NCBI RefSeq assembly: GCF_024397975.1 | Contig: NZ_CP073745.1 | Location: 1,824,501 to 1,888,500 of the forward strand | Direction of reading: 5' to 3' | DNA: 64,000 nt | DNA from: Bacterioplanoides sp. SCSIO 12839 | Lineage (GTDB): Bacteria; Pseudomonadota; Gammaproteobacteria; Pseudomonadales; Oceanobacteraceae | Part shown: positions 1-11,148 of the stretch, one piece after another | How the letters are laid out: each line of letters begins with the position of its first letter | How positions within the stretch are numbered: position 1 is the first letter of the stretch | The notes under the pieces: model-generated | Seen by the model: the letters and a program-made list of their open reading frames with translations, nothing else | Told to the model about the DNA's origin: nothing | Database searches by the model: none | Made by a program: the position numbers and the translations under genes

Positions 1-827
1 TTGCTGGAATTTTCATGGCTGCAATCAACCATGATGTTTTTGGGTAAGTCGGCTTTTTCCAGAGCTTGTTCCGCCAGAGAAACGCTGACAGAGTCGTAGT
101 TTGGCTTGCCGCCGCCACCGCGTAATACAACATGGCCGTAGTTATTGCCGTTGGTTTCAACAATCGACACGGCACCTGCCTGGTCAATACCCAGGAAACG
201 GTGAGGGCTGGCAACCGACATCAGGGCATTCGTTGCGACGGTCAGGCTGCCATCAGTACCGTTTTTAAAGCCTACCGCGGAGGATAAGCCGGATGCCATT
301 TCACGGTGTGTCTGGGATTCCGTGGTGCGTGCACCAATTGCAGACCAGGTGATAAGATCCTGCAGGTACTGCGGTGAAATTGGATCCAGTGCCTCGGTTG
401 ACAGTGGCAGACCCATTTCAGCCAGATCCAGTAATAGCTGACGAGCAATGTGCAGGCCTTCCTGAATCTTAAAGGTGTCGTTCATGTAAGGGTCGTTAAT
501 CAGGCCTTTCCAGCCAACGGTGGTGCGTGGCTTTTCGAAATAAACACGCATAACCAGATATAAGGTGTCAGAGACTTTTTCAGACAAAGCTTTCAGGCGG
601 TGTGCGTAATCTTTGGCGGCATCGACATCATGAATGGAGCATGGGCCAACGACCAGGAAAATACGATGATCTTTGCGATCCAGAATATCTCTTACTGCCT
701 GGCGACCTTGCTGAACACTCTCGACGGCTGAGTCTGAGATAGGCATTTCTTTTTTTAGCTGGTCCGGTGTTACCAGTGGGGTGATCGAACCAATGTTTAA
801 ATCTTCAACGCGCGTGTCTGTCATCAT
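1..827 (-). CDS. aroF: 3-deoxy-7-phosphoheptulonate synthase, AroF type (C-terminus off the window)
   Basis: Type I DAHP synthase, condensing phosphoenolpyruvate with erythrose 4-phosphate in the first step of the shikimate pathway, in the cytoplasm. About 275 codons are visible; the family is about 350-360, so roughly 80 C-terminal residues lie outside. Seen in the translation: GPCSIHD (PEP and metal site), MRVYFEKPRTTVGWKG, SAIGARTTESQTHRE and VDCSHENSS. The segment STEALDPISPQYL and the N-terminal extension resemble the tyrosine-sensitive AroF isozyme more than AroG; allosteric specificity is inferred. Two consecutive ATGs (827 and 824) could start it. It is divergent from the DUF72 gene. 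Confidence 0.93.
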   Translation of the reverse strand, partial: MMTDTRVEDLNIGSITPLVTPDQLKKEMPISDSAVESVQQGRQAVRDILDRKDHRIFLVVGPCSIHDVDAAKDYAHRLKALSEKVSDTLYLVMRVYFEKPRTTVGWKGLINDPYMNDTFKIQEGLHIARQLLLDLAEMGLPLSTEALDPISPQYLQDLITWSAIGARTTESQTHREMASGLSSAVGFKNGTDGSLTVATNALMSVASPHRFLGIDQAGAVSIVETNGNNYGHVVLRGGGGKPNYDSVSVSLAEQALEKADLPKNIMVDCSHENSS

Positions 828-846
828 GCTTCCTAATTCGACATGG

Positions 847-877
847 TTGAGTTCTGCATACAAGCTTTAGGTATAAT
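847..877 (+). promoter_or_regulatory. Candidate sigma-70 promoter for the DUF72 gene
   Basis: A perfect TATAAT lies at 872-877 in the gap between the divergent aroF and DUF72 genes. The best -35 partner, TTGAGT at 847-852, is 19 bases upstream, longer than the ideal 17. The start of transcription would fall about 80 bases before the DUF72 start codon. The -10 is convincing; the -35 assignment is weak. Confidence 0.4.
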
Positions 878-964
878 GCCGTTGGATTATGACAAATCAT
901 GATCCAAATGCACACCTCGCAGGTTAAATGCGTTTATTAACAACGAAAAATATGAACATGACTC

Positions 965-1855
965 ATGGATACTGACTTTAATCAGGCAATCAAGCGCGGC
1001 CAGCTGAAGTTGGGCTTGCCGATGTGGTATCTGGATGCCTGGTGCGGCAATTTATTATCCCCTTGGCAAAAGGCCGGTGAAGCCTTGTCGGAATACGCTC
1101 AGGTTTTTTCGTCCGTGGAGGGTAATACGACGTTTTATGGCTTGCCTGACAATAAGCGGGCGGAGCAATGGCGTAGATCCGTTGGTGACGATTTTCGTTT
1201 CTCATTTAAGCTGCCCCGGGAAATAAGTCATGCGCAGAATCTTGTGCAGGCTTTTGCCCAGCATCAGTCTCGCTGGCTCGATTTCTCATCGATTCTGGGT
1301 GACTCCTTTGGAGTGATCTCTGTTCAGTTACCGGCAGAATTGACCCCGGCAAGAATGGATGAGCTGTTTGTATTTCTCGAACAGCTTAAACAACAGAGCA
1401 GCGCGGATATTTCTGTCGAATTTCGTCATTCGGGTTTTTTTGATAAGTCCGGCAATGAGCAACGGTTGTTACGCCAGCTCAGTGAGCTGCACATCGCTCG
1501 TACTGTGTTTGATAGCCGGGGGTTGTTTAACGATCTTGCTCAAACTGAAGCCGTGTTGGATGCACGAGCCAAAAAGCCAAGAATGCCGGTTCACCCGATT
1601 GCAACCGGACATTCACCCGTTGTGCGGTTTATTGGCCACAGTCATTGGCCTGATAACGAACGTTATTTATTGCAGTGGGGGACGAAATTAAAGCAATGGC
1701 TATCAGAAGGCAGAACGCCATACTTTTTCCTGCACACGGCGGGTAATCAGGACGTACAATACTTTTTGCGTTTTCTGGAGCAGTTGTGGGAGCTTGATGA
1801 AAGTGTCTGGCCCGGTGAATCGGGAGCCGGGCAGAGTGGTTGTTTATTCGATTAG
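965..1855 (+). CDS. DUF72 family protein (YecE-like)
   Basis: A 296-residue protein of the DUF72 (YecE) family, predicted to form a TIM barrel; biochemical function is not established. Recognisable family segments are KLGLPMWYLDAWCG at the N-terminus, the YAQVFSSVEGNTTFYGLP block with the conserved E-N-TFY element, RFSFKLPREISHA, ISVEFRHSGFF in the middle, and YFFLHTAGNQD near the end. Length fits the family. It stands alone, divergent from aroF and convergent with the small HTH gene downstream. No strong Shine-Dalgarno is visible before the ATG. Confidence 0.88.
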   Translation: MDTDFNQAIKRGQLKLGLPMWYLDAWCGNLLSPWQKAGEALSEYAQVFSSVEGNTTFYGLPDNKRAEQWRRSVGDDFRFSFKLPREISHAQNLVQAFAQHQSRWLDFSSILGDSFGVISVQLPAELTPARMDELFVFLEQLKQQSSADISVEFRHSGFFDKSGNEQRLLRQLSELHIARTVFDSRGLFNDLAQTEAVLDARAKKPRMPVHPIATGHSPVVRFIGHSHWPDNERYLLQWGTKLKQWLSEGRTPYFFLHTAGNQDVQYFLRFLEQLWELDESVWPGESGAGQSGCLFD

Positions 1856-1869
1856 TGCGGCTTGTTTGA

Positions 1870-2049
1870 TTAGCGCAGCTTTTCCTGAATGGCTTTAAAC
1901 TTTTCTACATTATCGGGCAGAAAACGAAATTCACCATTGCTCTGCTCGCTGTCTAATAAGCCTTCCCGTGCATAGCGTTTGATCGTAACCGCTTTCATGC
2001 TCAGAATTTCTGCAACCTGATCCACGCTGAGGGTTTGTTCTGCTTGCAT
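1870..2049 (-). CDS. Small MerR/excisionase-type helix-turn-helix protein
   Basis: A 59-residue protein that is essentially one winged-helix DNA-binding unit: LSVDQVAEILSMKAVTIKRY is the helix-turn-helix, followed by REGLLDSEQ and the wing-like segment EFRFLPDNVEKF. This matches the HTH_17/excisionase class. An upstream in-frame ATG at 2061 has no ribosome site, whereas the ATG at 2049 has GGAG six bases before it, so I start at 2049. There is no effector domain and no phage gene nearby, so it may be a stand-alone regulator. Its target is unknown. Confidence 0.7.
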   Translation of the reverse strand: MQAEQTLSVDQVAEILSMKAVTIKRYAREGLLDSEQSNGEFRFLPDNVEKFKAIQEKLR

Positions 2050-2187
2050 TCTAATCTCCATGATTTGTATTTGATCAATAGAGCATAGATGGCTTCAGAA
2101 AATTTGCCTGCTATTCCGTCCGGATGCAGGCTGACTTTTCTGTCGCGTGTTGATTACAGCAGGAGGTTGATGAGCTGCATCGACCTG

Positions 2188-4070
<1,883 letters not shown>

Positions 4071-4093
4071 TCGGACTTAATCAAAACGCCAGA

Positions 4094-4126
4094 CATAAAA
4101 AAACTCGCTGCGGCGAGTTTTTTTAT
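4094..4126. terminator. Bidirectional terminator between cysB and rne
   Basis: ACTCGC (4103-4108), loop TGCG, and GCGAGT (4113-4118) form a compact hairpin flanked by A-rich sequence on the left and seven or more T residues on the right. It can therefore stop transcription from both cysB (+) and rne (-). Confidence 0.85.
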
Positions 4127-4170
4127 GCTCAGTTCAAGCGGCGCCTCCCCGGAAACGGGGAGGGCTGATG

Positions 4171-7014
4171 TTACTCAGCTTCCGTTTCCTGAGAGGCCTG
4201 TGCATTGCGTGGGTCATTCGATGCACGTCCGCCGCTGCGACGACGGCTACGACGGCGACCTTTGTTATTGCCTTCATCAGAGTTGTCCGATTCAGCCTTC
4301 GGCTGTTCGGTTTCAGGCGCAGTTTGCTCAGTTACGGGGGTGGGCTCAGCTTTTACTTCAGCAGGAGCTTCAGTTTTTACTGTCGGTTCTGCTGCTTTGG
4401 CTTCTTCCGGAGCTTTTGTCTCCTGAGTCTGGCTGACATCTGATGCACTGTTTTGTGAATCATCTCCCTGGCGGCGACGGCGACGAGTATTACGGCGACG
4501 TGGCTTCTCTTCAGTAGCCGCTTCGACTTGTGGCTCGGCGCTGACTGTCTCAGTCGTTTCTTGTGCTGGCTGAGCTTTCGCTGCTTCTGCCTTCGCTTGC
4601 TCTGGCGCTGCTGCCTCTACCGAAGATTCTGTTTTTGCCGGTGCATCCGCAGTTGGTGCTTCGTCACTGTGTTTTACTTCAGAAGTCGTTTTTGCTTCAG
4701 GAGTAGCTTTCACTTCCGAGTTACTACCAGCTTCGGGTTTATCAGACTTGTTACGGCGACGACTGCGACGCTCACGACGAGGCTTACGCTCTTCGCTTTC
4801 AGTCTTTGGTGTCTCCAGAATGGTTGCTTCGCTGGCGATAGCCGCTTGTGCTTCTTTTTTCTCACCAGAGGCTGTTACTACCACTTCGGATGGCTCATTC
4901 GACTTCTCGCGTGGCTCGCGGCGGCGACGTGGGTTCTCGCCTTTGCTGCGATCGCGACGCGGTGCGCGGCCTTCCTGGTTGTCCTGATCCTTGTTGCGGT
5001 CTTGGTTAGTGCGATCCTGGCCGCTACGCTCTTGTTTGCGTGTCTCGTTTTTGTCCGACTTGCGTTTCGTGTCGTCGTTACGATTTTCCGAGCGACGATT
5101 GTCATTTTGCTTGCGGCGATTGTCGTTTGATTGACCACGTTCACCATCGCGATCCTGACGGTTGCGATTGCGGTTGTCATCGCTCTTTTCAGAACGGGCA
5201 TCCTGACGTTTGTCCTGGCGCTGACCGTTACGACGATTGTTTGAGCCATTTTTACGATCACGGTTCTGGTTGTTCTGACCTTTGCGACCTTTATTATTTG
5301 GCTTGTTTTTCTGCTCGGTTTCTTTTTCTTCTTTGTCAGAAGAGCCTTCAAACAGTGATGTCAGAGCACTGCCCAGTTTTGACCAAAAGCTCTGGGCTTC
5401 CGGTGTTGGAGCTGCTTTGCGTTGTACACCTCTTACCGCAGCAGTTTGCTGTGGTGCTGCAGCTTCTGGCTTGGCGATATCAACGCCATATTCCACTTCG
5501 CCGGCATCCAGTTTTTGTTCGTAGCTGACTTCTTCGATCAGGCTGTCATCAGGGCGCAGACGCAATACTTCGTAATGCGGCGTTTCCATATGTGGGTTTG
5601 GCAGTACCAGTACTTTGCTGTTATGGCGTGCTTCGATAGCGGCAATCAGGTTGCGTTTTTCGTTCAGCAGGAAGCTGGCAACCGGAACAGGAACAATGGC
5701 ACGAATCTGACCGGTATTTTCTTTGGCGGCTTCTTCTTCAATCAGGCGCAAGATAGACAGGCCGGAAGATTGGATGTCGCGGATAACACCGGTGCCGCTA
5801 CAGCGTGGGCAAACGTGTCCGCTGGTTTCACCCAGGGAAGGACGCAGGCGCTGACGCGACATTTCTACCAGGCCGAAGCGGGAAATACGACCAACCTGAA
5901 CACGGGCGCGATCCATTTCTAACGCTTTTTTCAGGCGAGATTCAACTTCACGCTGATTTTTGTTGGCCATCATGTCGATGAAATCGATCACGACCAAGCC
6001 GCCCATATCGCGCAGGCGCAATTGACGGGCAATCTCATCGGCGGCTTCCAGGTTAGTGTTCAGTGCCGTTTCTTCAATGTCTGCACCCTTAGTGGCACGG
6101 GCAGAGTTGATATCGATGGATACCAGGGCTTCAGTCGGGTCGATGACAATCGAGCCGCCGGAGGGCAGTTTCACTTCACGCTGGAAGGCGCTTTCGATCT
6201 GAGTCTCGATCTGGTAGCGGTTAAACAGCGGTACGCTGTCTTGGTACAGCTTGAACTTGCCTTCGGATTGCGGGATCACCTGTTGCACAAAAGCAATGGC
6301 TTCGTCGAAGGCTTCCTGGGTATCGATCAGTACTTCGCCGATGTCCTGACGCAAGTAGTCGCGAATCGCACGGATAATAACGTTGCTTTCCTGCAGGAGC
6401 AGGTAAGGAGCGCTCAGGTTCTCTGAGGCACGTTGTATAGCGGACCAGACATTAACCAGATAATCCAGGTCAGCCTGAAGCTCTTCAGAGCTGCGGCCAA
6501 TGCCAGCGGTACGGACGATAACGCCCATTTTGTCCGGCACCTGAACACCTTTCATGGCTTCACGCAGTTGGGTGCGCTCATCGCCTTCGATACGGCGTGA
6601 AATACCACCTGCACGAGCGTTGGTTGGCATCAGCACCAGATAGCGACCAGCCAGGCTGACTTGTGTGGTGAGGGCGGCACCCTTGTTTCCACGCTCTTCT
6701 TTATCAACCTGAACGATGATTTCCTGACCTTCACGTACCACATCTTTGATGTTGATACGGCCAGGGCCTGGATCTTTTACGAAGTATTCGCGGGCGATTT
6801 CTTTCAGCGGCAGAAAGCCATGGCGCTCGGCACCAAAGTCGACAAAAGCCGCTTCCAGGCTGGGCTCAATACGGGTGATTTTGCCTTTATAGATATTGGC
6901 TTTTTTCTGTTCACGAGTGCCGGGTTCAATATCCAGGTCGTAAAGTTTTTGTCCGTCTACAAGGGCTACACGCAATTCTTCAGATTGAGTTGCGTTGATT
7001 AGCATTCTTTTCAT
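4171..7014 (-). CDS. rne: Ribonuclease E
   Basis: Essential endoribonuclease and RNA-degradosome scaffold acting at the inner membrane, 947 residues from [21 protein letters not shown] chose the ATG at 7014 because this is the conserved family start; the open frame runs back to a TTG at 7032. The catalytic half shows the S1 domain ([20 protein letters not shown]), the metal-binding aspartates in [14 protein letters not shown] and [10 protein letters not shown], and the zinc-link CPRCSGTG. Residues beyond about 520 are low-complexity: Arg/Asn/Asp-rich, then Ala/Glu/Pro/Thr-rich with RRRRR clusters, the expected disordered RNA-binding and scaffolding tail. Partner-binding microdomains cannot be identified by eye. 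Confidence 0.97.
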   Translation of the reverse strand: MKRMLINATQSEELRVALVDGQKLYDLDIEPGTREQKKANIYKGKITRIEPSLEAAFVDFGAERHGFLPLKEIAREYFVKDPGPGRINIKDVVREGQEIIVQVDKEERGNKGAALTTQVSLAGRYLVLMPTNARAGGISRRIEGDERTQLREAMKGVQVPDKMGVIVRTAGIGRSSEELQADLDYLVNVWSAIQRASENLSAPYLLLQESNVIIRAIRDYLRQDIGEVLIDTQEAFDEAIAFVQQVIPQSEGKFKLYQDSVPLFNRYQIETQIESAFQREVKLPSGGSIVIDPTEALVSIDINSARATKGADIEETALNTNLEAADEIARQLRLRDMGGLVVIDFIDMMANKNQREVESRLKKALEMDRARVQVGRISRFGLVEMSRQRLRPSLGETSGHVCPRCSGTGVIRDIQSSGLSILRLIEEEAAKENTGQIRAIVPVPVASFLLNEKRNLIAAIEARHNSKVLVLPNPHMETPHYEVLRLRPDDSLIEEVSYEQKLDAGEVEYGVDIAKPEAAAPQQTAAVRGVQRKAAPTPEAQSFWSKLGSALTSLFEGSSDKEEKETEQKNKPNNKGRKGQNNQNRDRKNGSNNRRNGQRQDKRQDARSEKSDDNRNRNRQDRDGERGQSNDNRRKQNDNRRSENRNDDTKRKSDKNETRKQERSGQDRTNQDRNKDQDNQEGRAPRRDRSKGENPRRRREPREKSNEPSEVVVTASGEKKEAQAAIASEATILETPKTESEERKPRRERRSRRRNKSDKPEAGSNSEVKATPEAKTTSEVKHSDEAPTADAPAKTESSVEAAAPEQAKAEAAKAQPAQETTETVSAEPQVEAATEEKPRRRNTRRRRRQGDDSQNSASDVSQTQETKAPEEAKAAEPTVKTEAPAEVKAEPTPVTEQTAPETEQPKAESDNSDEGNNKGRRRSRRRSGGRASNDPRNAQASQETEAE

Positions 7015-7649
7015 GCTGCACGTTTTGCTCAATTAAGGGCAACGTACTTGCTGGCAATGCCGCGCTTTCTCGCTTTTTACAAAGGCCGAGAAAACCAGTG
7101 CGGCTTAGCAAAATATTTATGGGTGCTTTGCTTTGTCAGCGCCAATCGGGTCACTGATCCATTGTTGCAGTGGTGCCTCTTATGCTCTTGGCTGGGCACC
7201 AACACTGTCCATAATTTGTTAATCAGAGATGCCGGCAAGGTTGCCTGGTTTATCTCAGAGAATGGTGGGTTGCTGATGATCAATTTCTTCAAACTGACGA
7301 TTTAAGGCAACGTTGAAACTCACTTCGCACGGGCTGGCAATTGGCTCAGTTGCCGTGGTGGAGTTTTTTCCATTCTGTATTAATTCCCGGGAAGAGTTTT
7401 AACCAAAATGCTTCTTCCCTATACTTGCCGCTTTTCCGGCACTGCTTTGCTGCTCCGTGTGTCTTGTTCGTTGGAGGCTTACGCAAGCTGAGCGAATATA
7501 GCAGCAAAGGTGTGCGGCAGCAAACCCGAGTCTGCAAGTGGCGTTTAACTAAGGGCCAAGTTGTATCAGGGGCTGAGTTAAGTGCGCAGCCTATTAAGTT
7601 TCTGCCCTTCAATTATTGAAATAACAGCCAGAGTGATAGTTTTACCTTC
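7015..7649. promoter_or_regulatory. Long divergent leader region between rne and rluC
   Basis: This 635-base gap has no convincing gene; the short open frames in it have no ribosome site or recognisable product. In enterobacteria rne has a long structured 5' leader through which RNase E controls its own mRNA, and rne and rluC are likewise divergent, so a long rne leader is expected here. One possible stem is TGGTGCC at 7171-7177 with GGCACCA at 7195-7201. Exact promoters could not be placed. Confidence 0.5.
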
Positions 7650-8624
7650 ATGTCTCAATCTGAACTCGATACGAGAAAAGTCTCGTTTGTAACCGTTACA
7701 GACGATAACGCTGGCCAGCGTCTTGATAACTTTTTGTTATCTTTACTCAAAGGGGTGCCCAAAGCACTCATTTACCGGGTAATTCGTAAAGGCGAAGTGC
7801 GCATCAACAAGAAGCGTGCAAAGGCTGATACCCGCGTGGCTGTGGATGATCTGGTGCGGATTCCGCCGATGCGAGTGGCTGAACGCGATGCACCGCCACC
7901 GGTATCAACGGTGCTGAGTGAATTGTTGAAAAACGCCATTGTGCATGAGGATGATGGCTTGTTGGTGGTGAATAAACCCAGTGGGCTGGCGGTGCATGGT
8001 GGCTCTGGGGTGAATCTGGGATTGATCGAGGCGCTGCGGCAAATGCGCCCGGAGCATACCTTTCTGGAGCTGGTACACCGCCTCGATCGTGATACTTCTG
8101 GCCTGATTCTGGTTGCCAAAAAGCGCTCGGTGTTAACGGCATTGCAACGGATGTTGGCGAATAAAGCTGGTATTGCTAAGCGTTATCTGGCGCTGGTGCA
8201 TGGCGGCTGGGATCGCAAAATTAAGGATGTCAAAGTACCTTTATTGCGCATTGAGCGTAAGTCTGGCGAGCGAATGGTGATTGTCGATGACGAAGGTAAA
8301 AAAGCCCATACCCGTACCCGCTTGTTAAATCATGGCCCTCATTACGCGTTGATTGAGGCTGAGCCTGTTACTGGCCGGACGCATCAGATTCGTGTGCACT
8401 GCCAATACGAAGGGCATGTGATTGCTGGTGATCAGAAATATCGCGATAAAGTCGCAGTGGATATTGATAAAAAGCAGGGCATTAATCGTTTGTTGTTGCA
8501 TGCCTGGCAGTTGGAGTTCCGCCACCCAAGTAGTGGCGACTTCCTGAAGCTGGAGGCCTGGCCGGATGATGAGTTTCAACAGATTTTAGCAAAAGCGCAG
8601 TGTGAGCTGACAAAACAGGATTGA
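7650..8624 (+). CDS. rluC: 23S rRNA pseudouridine(955/2504/2580) synthase RluC
   Basis: Converts three uridines in 23S rRNA to pseudouridine during large-subunit assembly. The 324-residue protein has an N-terminal S4 RNA-binding domain (GQRLDNFLLSLLKGVPKALI through VRINKKRAKADTRV, about residues 20-85) and an RsuA/RluA catalytic domain. The catalytic aspartate sits in ELVHRLDRDTSGLILVAKK, and the closing motif GRTHQIRVHCQYEGHVIAGD is present. Position divergent from rne agrees with RluC rather than other RluA-family enzymes. A HAD phosphatase follows 17 bases later. Confidence 0.94.
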   Translation: MSQSELDTRKVSFVTVTDDNAGQRLDNFLLSLLKGVPKALIYRVIRKGEVRINKKRAKADTRVAVDDLVRIPPMRVAERDAPPPVSTVLSELLKNAIVHEDDGLLVVNKPSGLAVHGGSGVNLGLIEALRQMRPEHTFLELVHRLDRDTSGLILVAKKRSVLTALQRMLANKAGIAKRYLALVHGGWDRKIKDVKVPLLRIERKSGERMVIVDDEGKKAHTRTRLLNHGPHYALIEAEPVTGRTHQIRVHCQYEGHVIAGDQKYRDKVAVDIDKKQGINRLLLHAWQLEFRHPSSGDFLKLEAWPDDEFQQILAKAQCELTKQD

Positions 8625-8641
8625 TAGAGTAGGGCGTATCT

Positions 8642-9310
8642 TTGAAATACGAAGTTATTATATTTGATTGGGATGGCACGCTGGTTGACTCAACCGGGCG
8701 AATTGTCGACAGCATGCAGCGTGCTGGTGTTGAGGTGGGGTTGCCATCTGTGCCAGATTCTGCGGTGCAGAATATTATTGGTTTGGGGCTGCCAGAGGCA
8801 TTAAAAACGGTATGGCCAATGATCGATTCATCTCAGTTGCAGCAAATGACGCAGGTATATGCCCGCAACTTTGTATATGACAGTAAAGTTGCTATGGATT
8901 TTTTTCCGGGTGTTGCAGAGTTATTTTCCGATTTAAAAGCGGCTGGCCGCAAATTGGCGGTAGCTACTGGAAAAAGCCGTAAGGGGTTGGATCGCATGTT
9001 TGCTGACCTGTTGATTGATGATCGGCCGGTTGGGCAGCAATTTGTGGCCAGTCGTTGTGCGGATGAAACACGCTCTAAGCCTCACCCATTAATGCTTGAG
9101 GAATTGCTGGGCGAGTTGCAGGTCAGTGCTGAGGCTGCATTAATGGTAGGTGATACCAGCTATGACCTGGCTATGGCGCGTGAAATTGGCATGCATTCTG
9201 TGGGGATGAGTCACGGAGCACATGATGATGATGTGTTGTTGGACTGCAAGCCTCAGGCGTTGTGCCACTCAATTGAAGAATTAAATCTCTGGATAAAAAC
9301 GAATGGATGA
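8642..9310 (+). CDS. HAD-IA family hydrolase (phosphoglycolate phosphatase-like)
   Basis: A 222-residue haloacid-dehalogenase-type phosphatase. Motif I is IIFDWDGTLVDS near the N-terminus with both catalytic aspartates, motif II AVATGKSRKG, and motif IV LMVGDTSYDLAMAREIG for magnesium; a helical cap lies between motifs I and II (subclass IA). The start is a TTG with AGGG seven bases upstream. It overlaps the next gene by 8 bases. The order rluC-HAD-S49 peptidase matches Pseudomonas. The physiological substrate is unknown; phosphoglycolate is only one possibility. Confidence 0.87.
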   Translation: MKYEVIIFDWDGTLVDSTGRIVDSMQRAGVEVGLPSVPDSAVQNIIGLGLPEALKTVWPMIDSSQLQQMTQVYARNFVYDSKVAMDFFPGVAELFSDLKAAGRKLAVATGKSRKGLDRMFADLLIDDRPVGQQFVASRCADETRSKPHPLMLEELLGELQVSAEAALMVGDTSYDLAMAREIGMHSVGMSHGAHDDDVLLDCKPQALCHSIEELNLWIKTNG

Positions 9311-10325
9311 GCGTTCTATGAATGAGCCTTCTGGACAAAATTCATCAAGTCATCAGCGACCTGATGATAACAATACAAAAGAGTGGAAGTTGATTGAAAA
9401 AGTCCTGTTAGATGTGCAGGGCGAGCAGCGACGGACGCGTCGTTGGGGCATCTTCTTTAAGTTTATCTTCTTTATTTACCTGTTTTCGTTGTTATGGCTG
9501 GTGCGAGTACCAACGGAAGGTCTGGAGAAGACGGCAAGCGATTCTTCTTATGCTGCGGTTATCGAAGTGAATGGTGTGATTGCTGCCGATCAGGATGCTA
9601 GCGCGGATGCCATTATCAGTGCTTTGCGTGATGCTTTTGATGATGAAAGCGCATTGGGTGTGATCCTGCGTATCAATAGTCCAGGTGGTAGTCCGGTTCA
9701 GTCGGGGTACGTTTATGATGAAATTAAACGTCTGAAGCAAACCCGTGAAGACTTTCCGGTTTATGCTGTGATTATGGATTTGGGTGCTTCGGGTGCTTAT
9801 TACATTGCCGCAGCTGCAGATGAAATTTATGCGGATAAAGCCAGTCTTGTTGGTTCTATCGGTGTGGTTGGTTCAGGTTTTGGCTTTGTTGATGCGATGG
9901 AAAAGCTGGGTGTTGAGCGTCGTCAATATACGGCGGGTGAGCATAAGGGTTTCCTTGATCCGTTTACTCCGGAAAACCCGGAAGAAAAGGCGTTTTGGGA
10001 GGGTGTCTTAAAGGTCACTCATAAACAGTTTATTGAGCAAGTTAAAAATGGTCGTGGTGATCGTCTGAAGCAATCGCCTGAATTGTTTTCCGGCCTGGTT
10101 TGGTCTGGCGAGCAAGCGCTGGAGATGGGCCTGATTGATGGCTTATCGTCAAGCAGTCAGCTGGCGCGTGACAAAATGGGCACGGAAGAACTGGTGAACT
10201 TCACCTATCAGCCAGATCCGTGGGAAGAGTTGGTCAGTCGTCTGGGAGCAAGTATTGGTCAGGGGATAGCGACGCAAATGATGCAGCAAATGCAATTGGG
10301 CGGGCAAGCACCGCAGTTGCGTTAA
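9303..10325 (+). CDS. S49 family peptidase (SppA/SohB-like signal peptide peptidase)
   Basis: A 340-residue inner-membrane serine protease of the SppA family in its short single-domain form. One membrane segment (WGIFFKFIFFIYLFSLLWLV, about residues 48-67) anchors a periplasmic catalytic domain with GVILRINSPGGSPV, the nucleophile region DLGASGAYYIAAA and the general-base lysine region YADKASLVGSIGVV. Such enzymes degrade cleaved signal peptides and membrane-associated fragments. Translation may begin at 9303, overlapping the HAD gene, or at the ATG at 9318. A hairpin and a strong promoter follow it. Confidence 0.9.
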   Translation: MDERSMNEPSGQNSSSHQRPDDNNTKEWKLIEKVLLDVQGEQRRTRRWGIFFKFIFFIYLFSLLWLVRVPTEGLEKTASDSSYAAVIEVNGVIAADQDASADAIISALRDAFDDESALGVILRINSPGGSPVQSGYVYDEIKRLKQTREDFPVYAVIMDLGASGAYYIAAAADEIYADKASLVGSIGVVGSGFGFVDAMEKLGVERRQYTAGEHKGFLDPFTPENPEEKAFWEGVLKVTHKQFIEQVKNGRGDRLKQSPELFSGLVWSGEQALEMGLIDGLSSSSQLARDKMGTEELVNFTYQPDPWEELVSRLGASIGQGIATQMMQQMQLGGQAPQLR

Positions 10326-10348
10326 TTTTCTATTAAATACCTAATATG

Positions 10349-10367
10349 CGGAGCAGATATCGCTCCG
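10349..10367 (+). terminator. Hairpin after the S49 peptidase gene, weak terminator
   Basis: CGGAGC (10349-10354) and GCTCCG (10362-10367) form a six-base stem over a seven-base loop just before the yceD promoter. The following TTGAATAAATAA is only modestly T-rich, so termination would be partial at best. Confidence 0.35.
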
Positions 10368-10381
10368 TTGAATAAATAATT

Positions 10382-10410
10382 TTGACACTGGAGCTTTGCA
10401 TACCTATTAT
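10382..10410 (+). promoter_or_regulatory. Near-consensus sigma-70 promoter at the start of yceD
   Basis: TTGACA at 10382-10387, a 17-base spacer, and TATTAT at 10405-10410 give a perfect -35, ideal spacing and a five-of-six -10 box. Transcription would start near 10417, inside or just before the yceD reading frame. It is well placed to drive rpmF, plsX and the fab genes. Confidence 0.75.
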
Positions 10411-10945
10411 GTCGCGCACTATGGCAGAGGCTAGGCTACCCCAGCGTGTCGATGCAGCTAAATTAGTTGAAGCAAATCAACAATTTACAGCTGAAATCGA
10501 CAGCGAAAAATTACCAAGATTGTTAGATGCAGTTGAACGCTGCGTCGCTCCTGTTTCCTGTGAAGTTGAATTTGACCGGGATGAGGAACGTAATCGGGTA
10601 TTAACCGGTAGCTGTAAAACACAAGTTGTTATGATATGTCAGCGTTGTCTCGGGGAGGTTACTCTTCCTGTAGAGAGCAGCTTCCAGTTGGGGCTTGTGT
10701 TTAATGACGAACAGGCAAAACAGTTGCCAAGGCGACTGGAGCCGGTTGAGCTGGACGAAGATGCTCGTCTGGAACTTTGGGAAACAATAGAGGACGAAGT
10801 CCTTCTGGCGTTACCCAGCTTTCCGACACATCCTGAGAGCGAATGTCAGATTAAACAGCCTAAGCCGGAGATAACGGCAACAGAAGATTCAGACGTCAAA
10901 CGGCCTAATCCGTTTGGTGTTCTAGCTCAGCTTAAACAGAAATAG
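10409..10945 (+). CDS. yceD: YceD family protein (DUF177), 23S rRNA accumulation protein
   Basis: YceD/DUF177 protein, linked in E. coli to 23S rRNA accumulation and almost always followed by rpmF, as here. The family zinc-site remnant appears in [15 protein letters not shown], and the acidic C-terminus ends with [15 protein letters not shown], the conserved tail motif. The open frame goes back to a TTG at 10382, but that TTG is the -35 box of a strong promoter. ATG 10409 (178 residues) lies within the -10 box and ATG 10421 (174 residues) about four bases after the predicted transcription start, so 10421 may be used on transcripts from this promoter. The choice is unresolved. Confidence 0.88.
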   Translation: MSRTMAEARLPQRVDAAKLVEANQQFTAEIDSEKLPRLLDAVERCVAPVSCEVEFDRDEERNRVLTGSCKTQVVMICQRCLGEVTLPVESSFQLGLVFNDEQAKQLPRRLEPVELDEDARLELWETIEDEVLLALPSFPTHPESECQIKQPKPEITATEDSDVKRPNPFGVLAQLKQK

Positions 10946-10964
10946 AGATAGTCAGGAGCCAAAC

Positions 10965-11147
10965 ATGGCGGTTCAAAAAAGCAAAGTAACTCGTTCTAAG
11001 CGTGGTATGCGTCGTTCTCACGATGCTCTGGATAACAACGCTGCTCTGTCTGTAGACCCTACTACTGGTGAAACTCACCGTCGTCACCACGTGACTAAAG
11101 ACGGTTTCTTCCGTGGTAAGAAAGTCGTGGAGACTGGCAACGACTAA
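10965..11147 (+). CDS. rpmF: 50S ribosomal protein L32
   Basis: Sixty-residue L32 of the large ribosomal subunit: [20 protein letters not shown] at the start and [20 protein letters not shown] near the end. The ribosome site CAGGAG precedes the ATG closely. The zinc-binding cysteines found in some L32 proteins are absent, as in other gammaproteobacteria. It lies between yceD and plsX, and plsX starts one base after its stop codon, so the two are probably translationally coupled. Confidence 0.97.
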   Translation: MAVQKSKVTRSKRGMRRSHDALDNNAALSVDPTTGETHRRHHVTKDGFFRGKKVVETGND

Positions 11148-11148
11148 T

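Noticed and set aside
4528-5528. Long plus-strand reading frames opposite the rne tail
   Set aside because: They are shadows of the Arg-rich low-complexity end of rne; no ribosome site or recognisable product.
5040-6426. Frames suggesting membrane or cysteine-rich proteins opposite rne
   Set aside because: Composition follows from reverse-complemented Arg and Glu codons of rne.
7048-7619. Plus- and minus-strand open frames of 71-92 residues between rne and rluC
   Set aside because: No ribosome sites, cysteine/tryptophan-rich random-looking composition, and the region is better explained as leader sequence.
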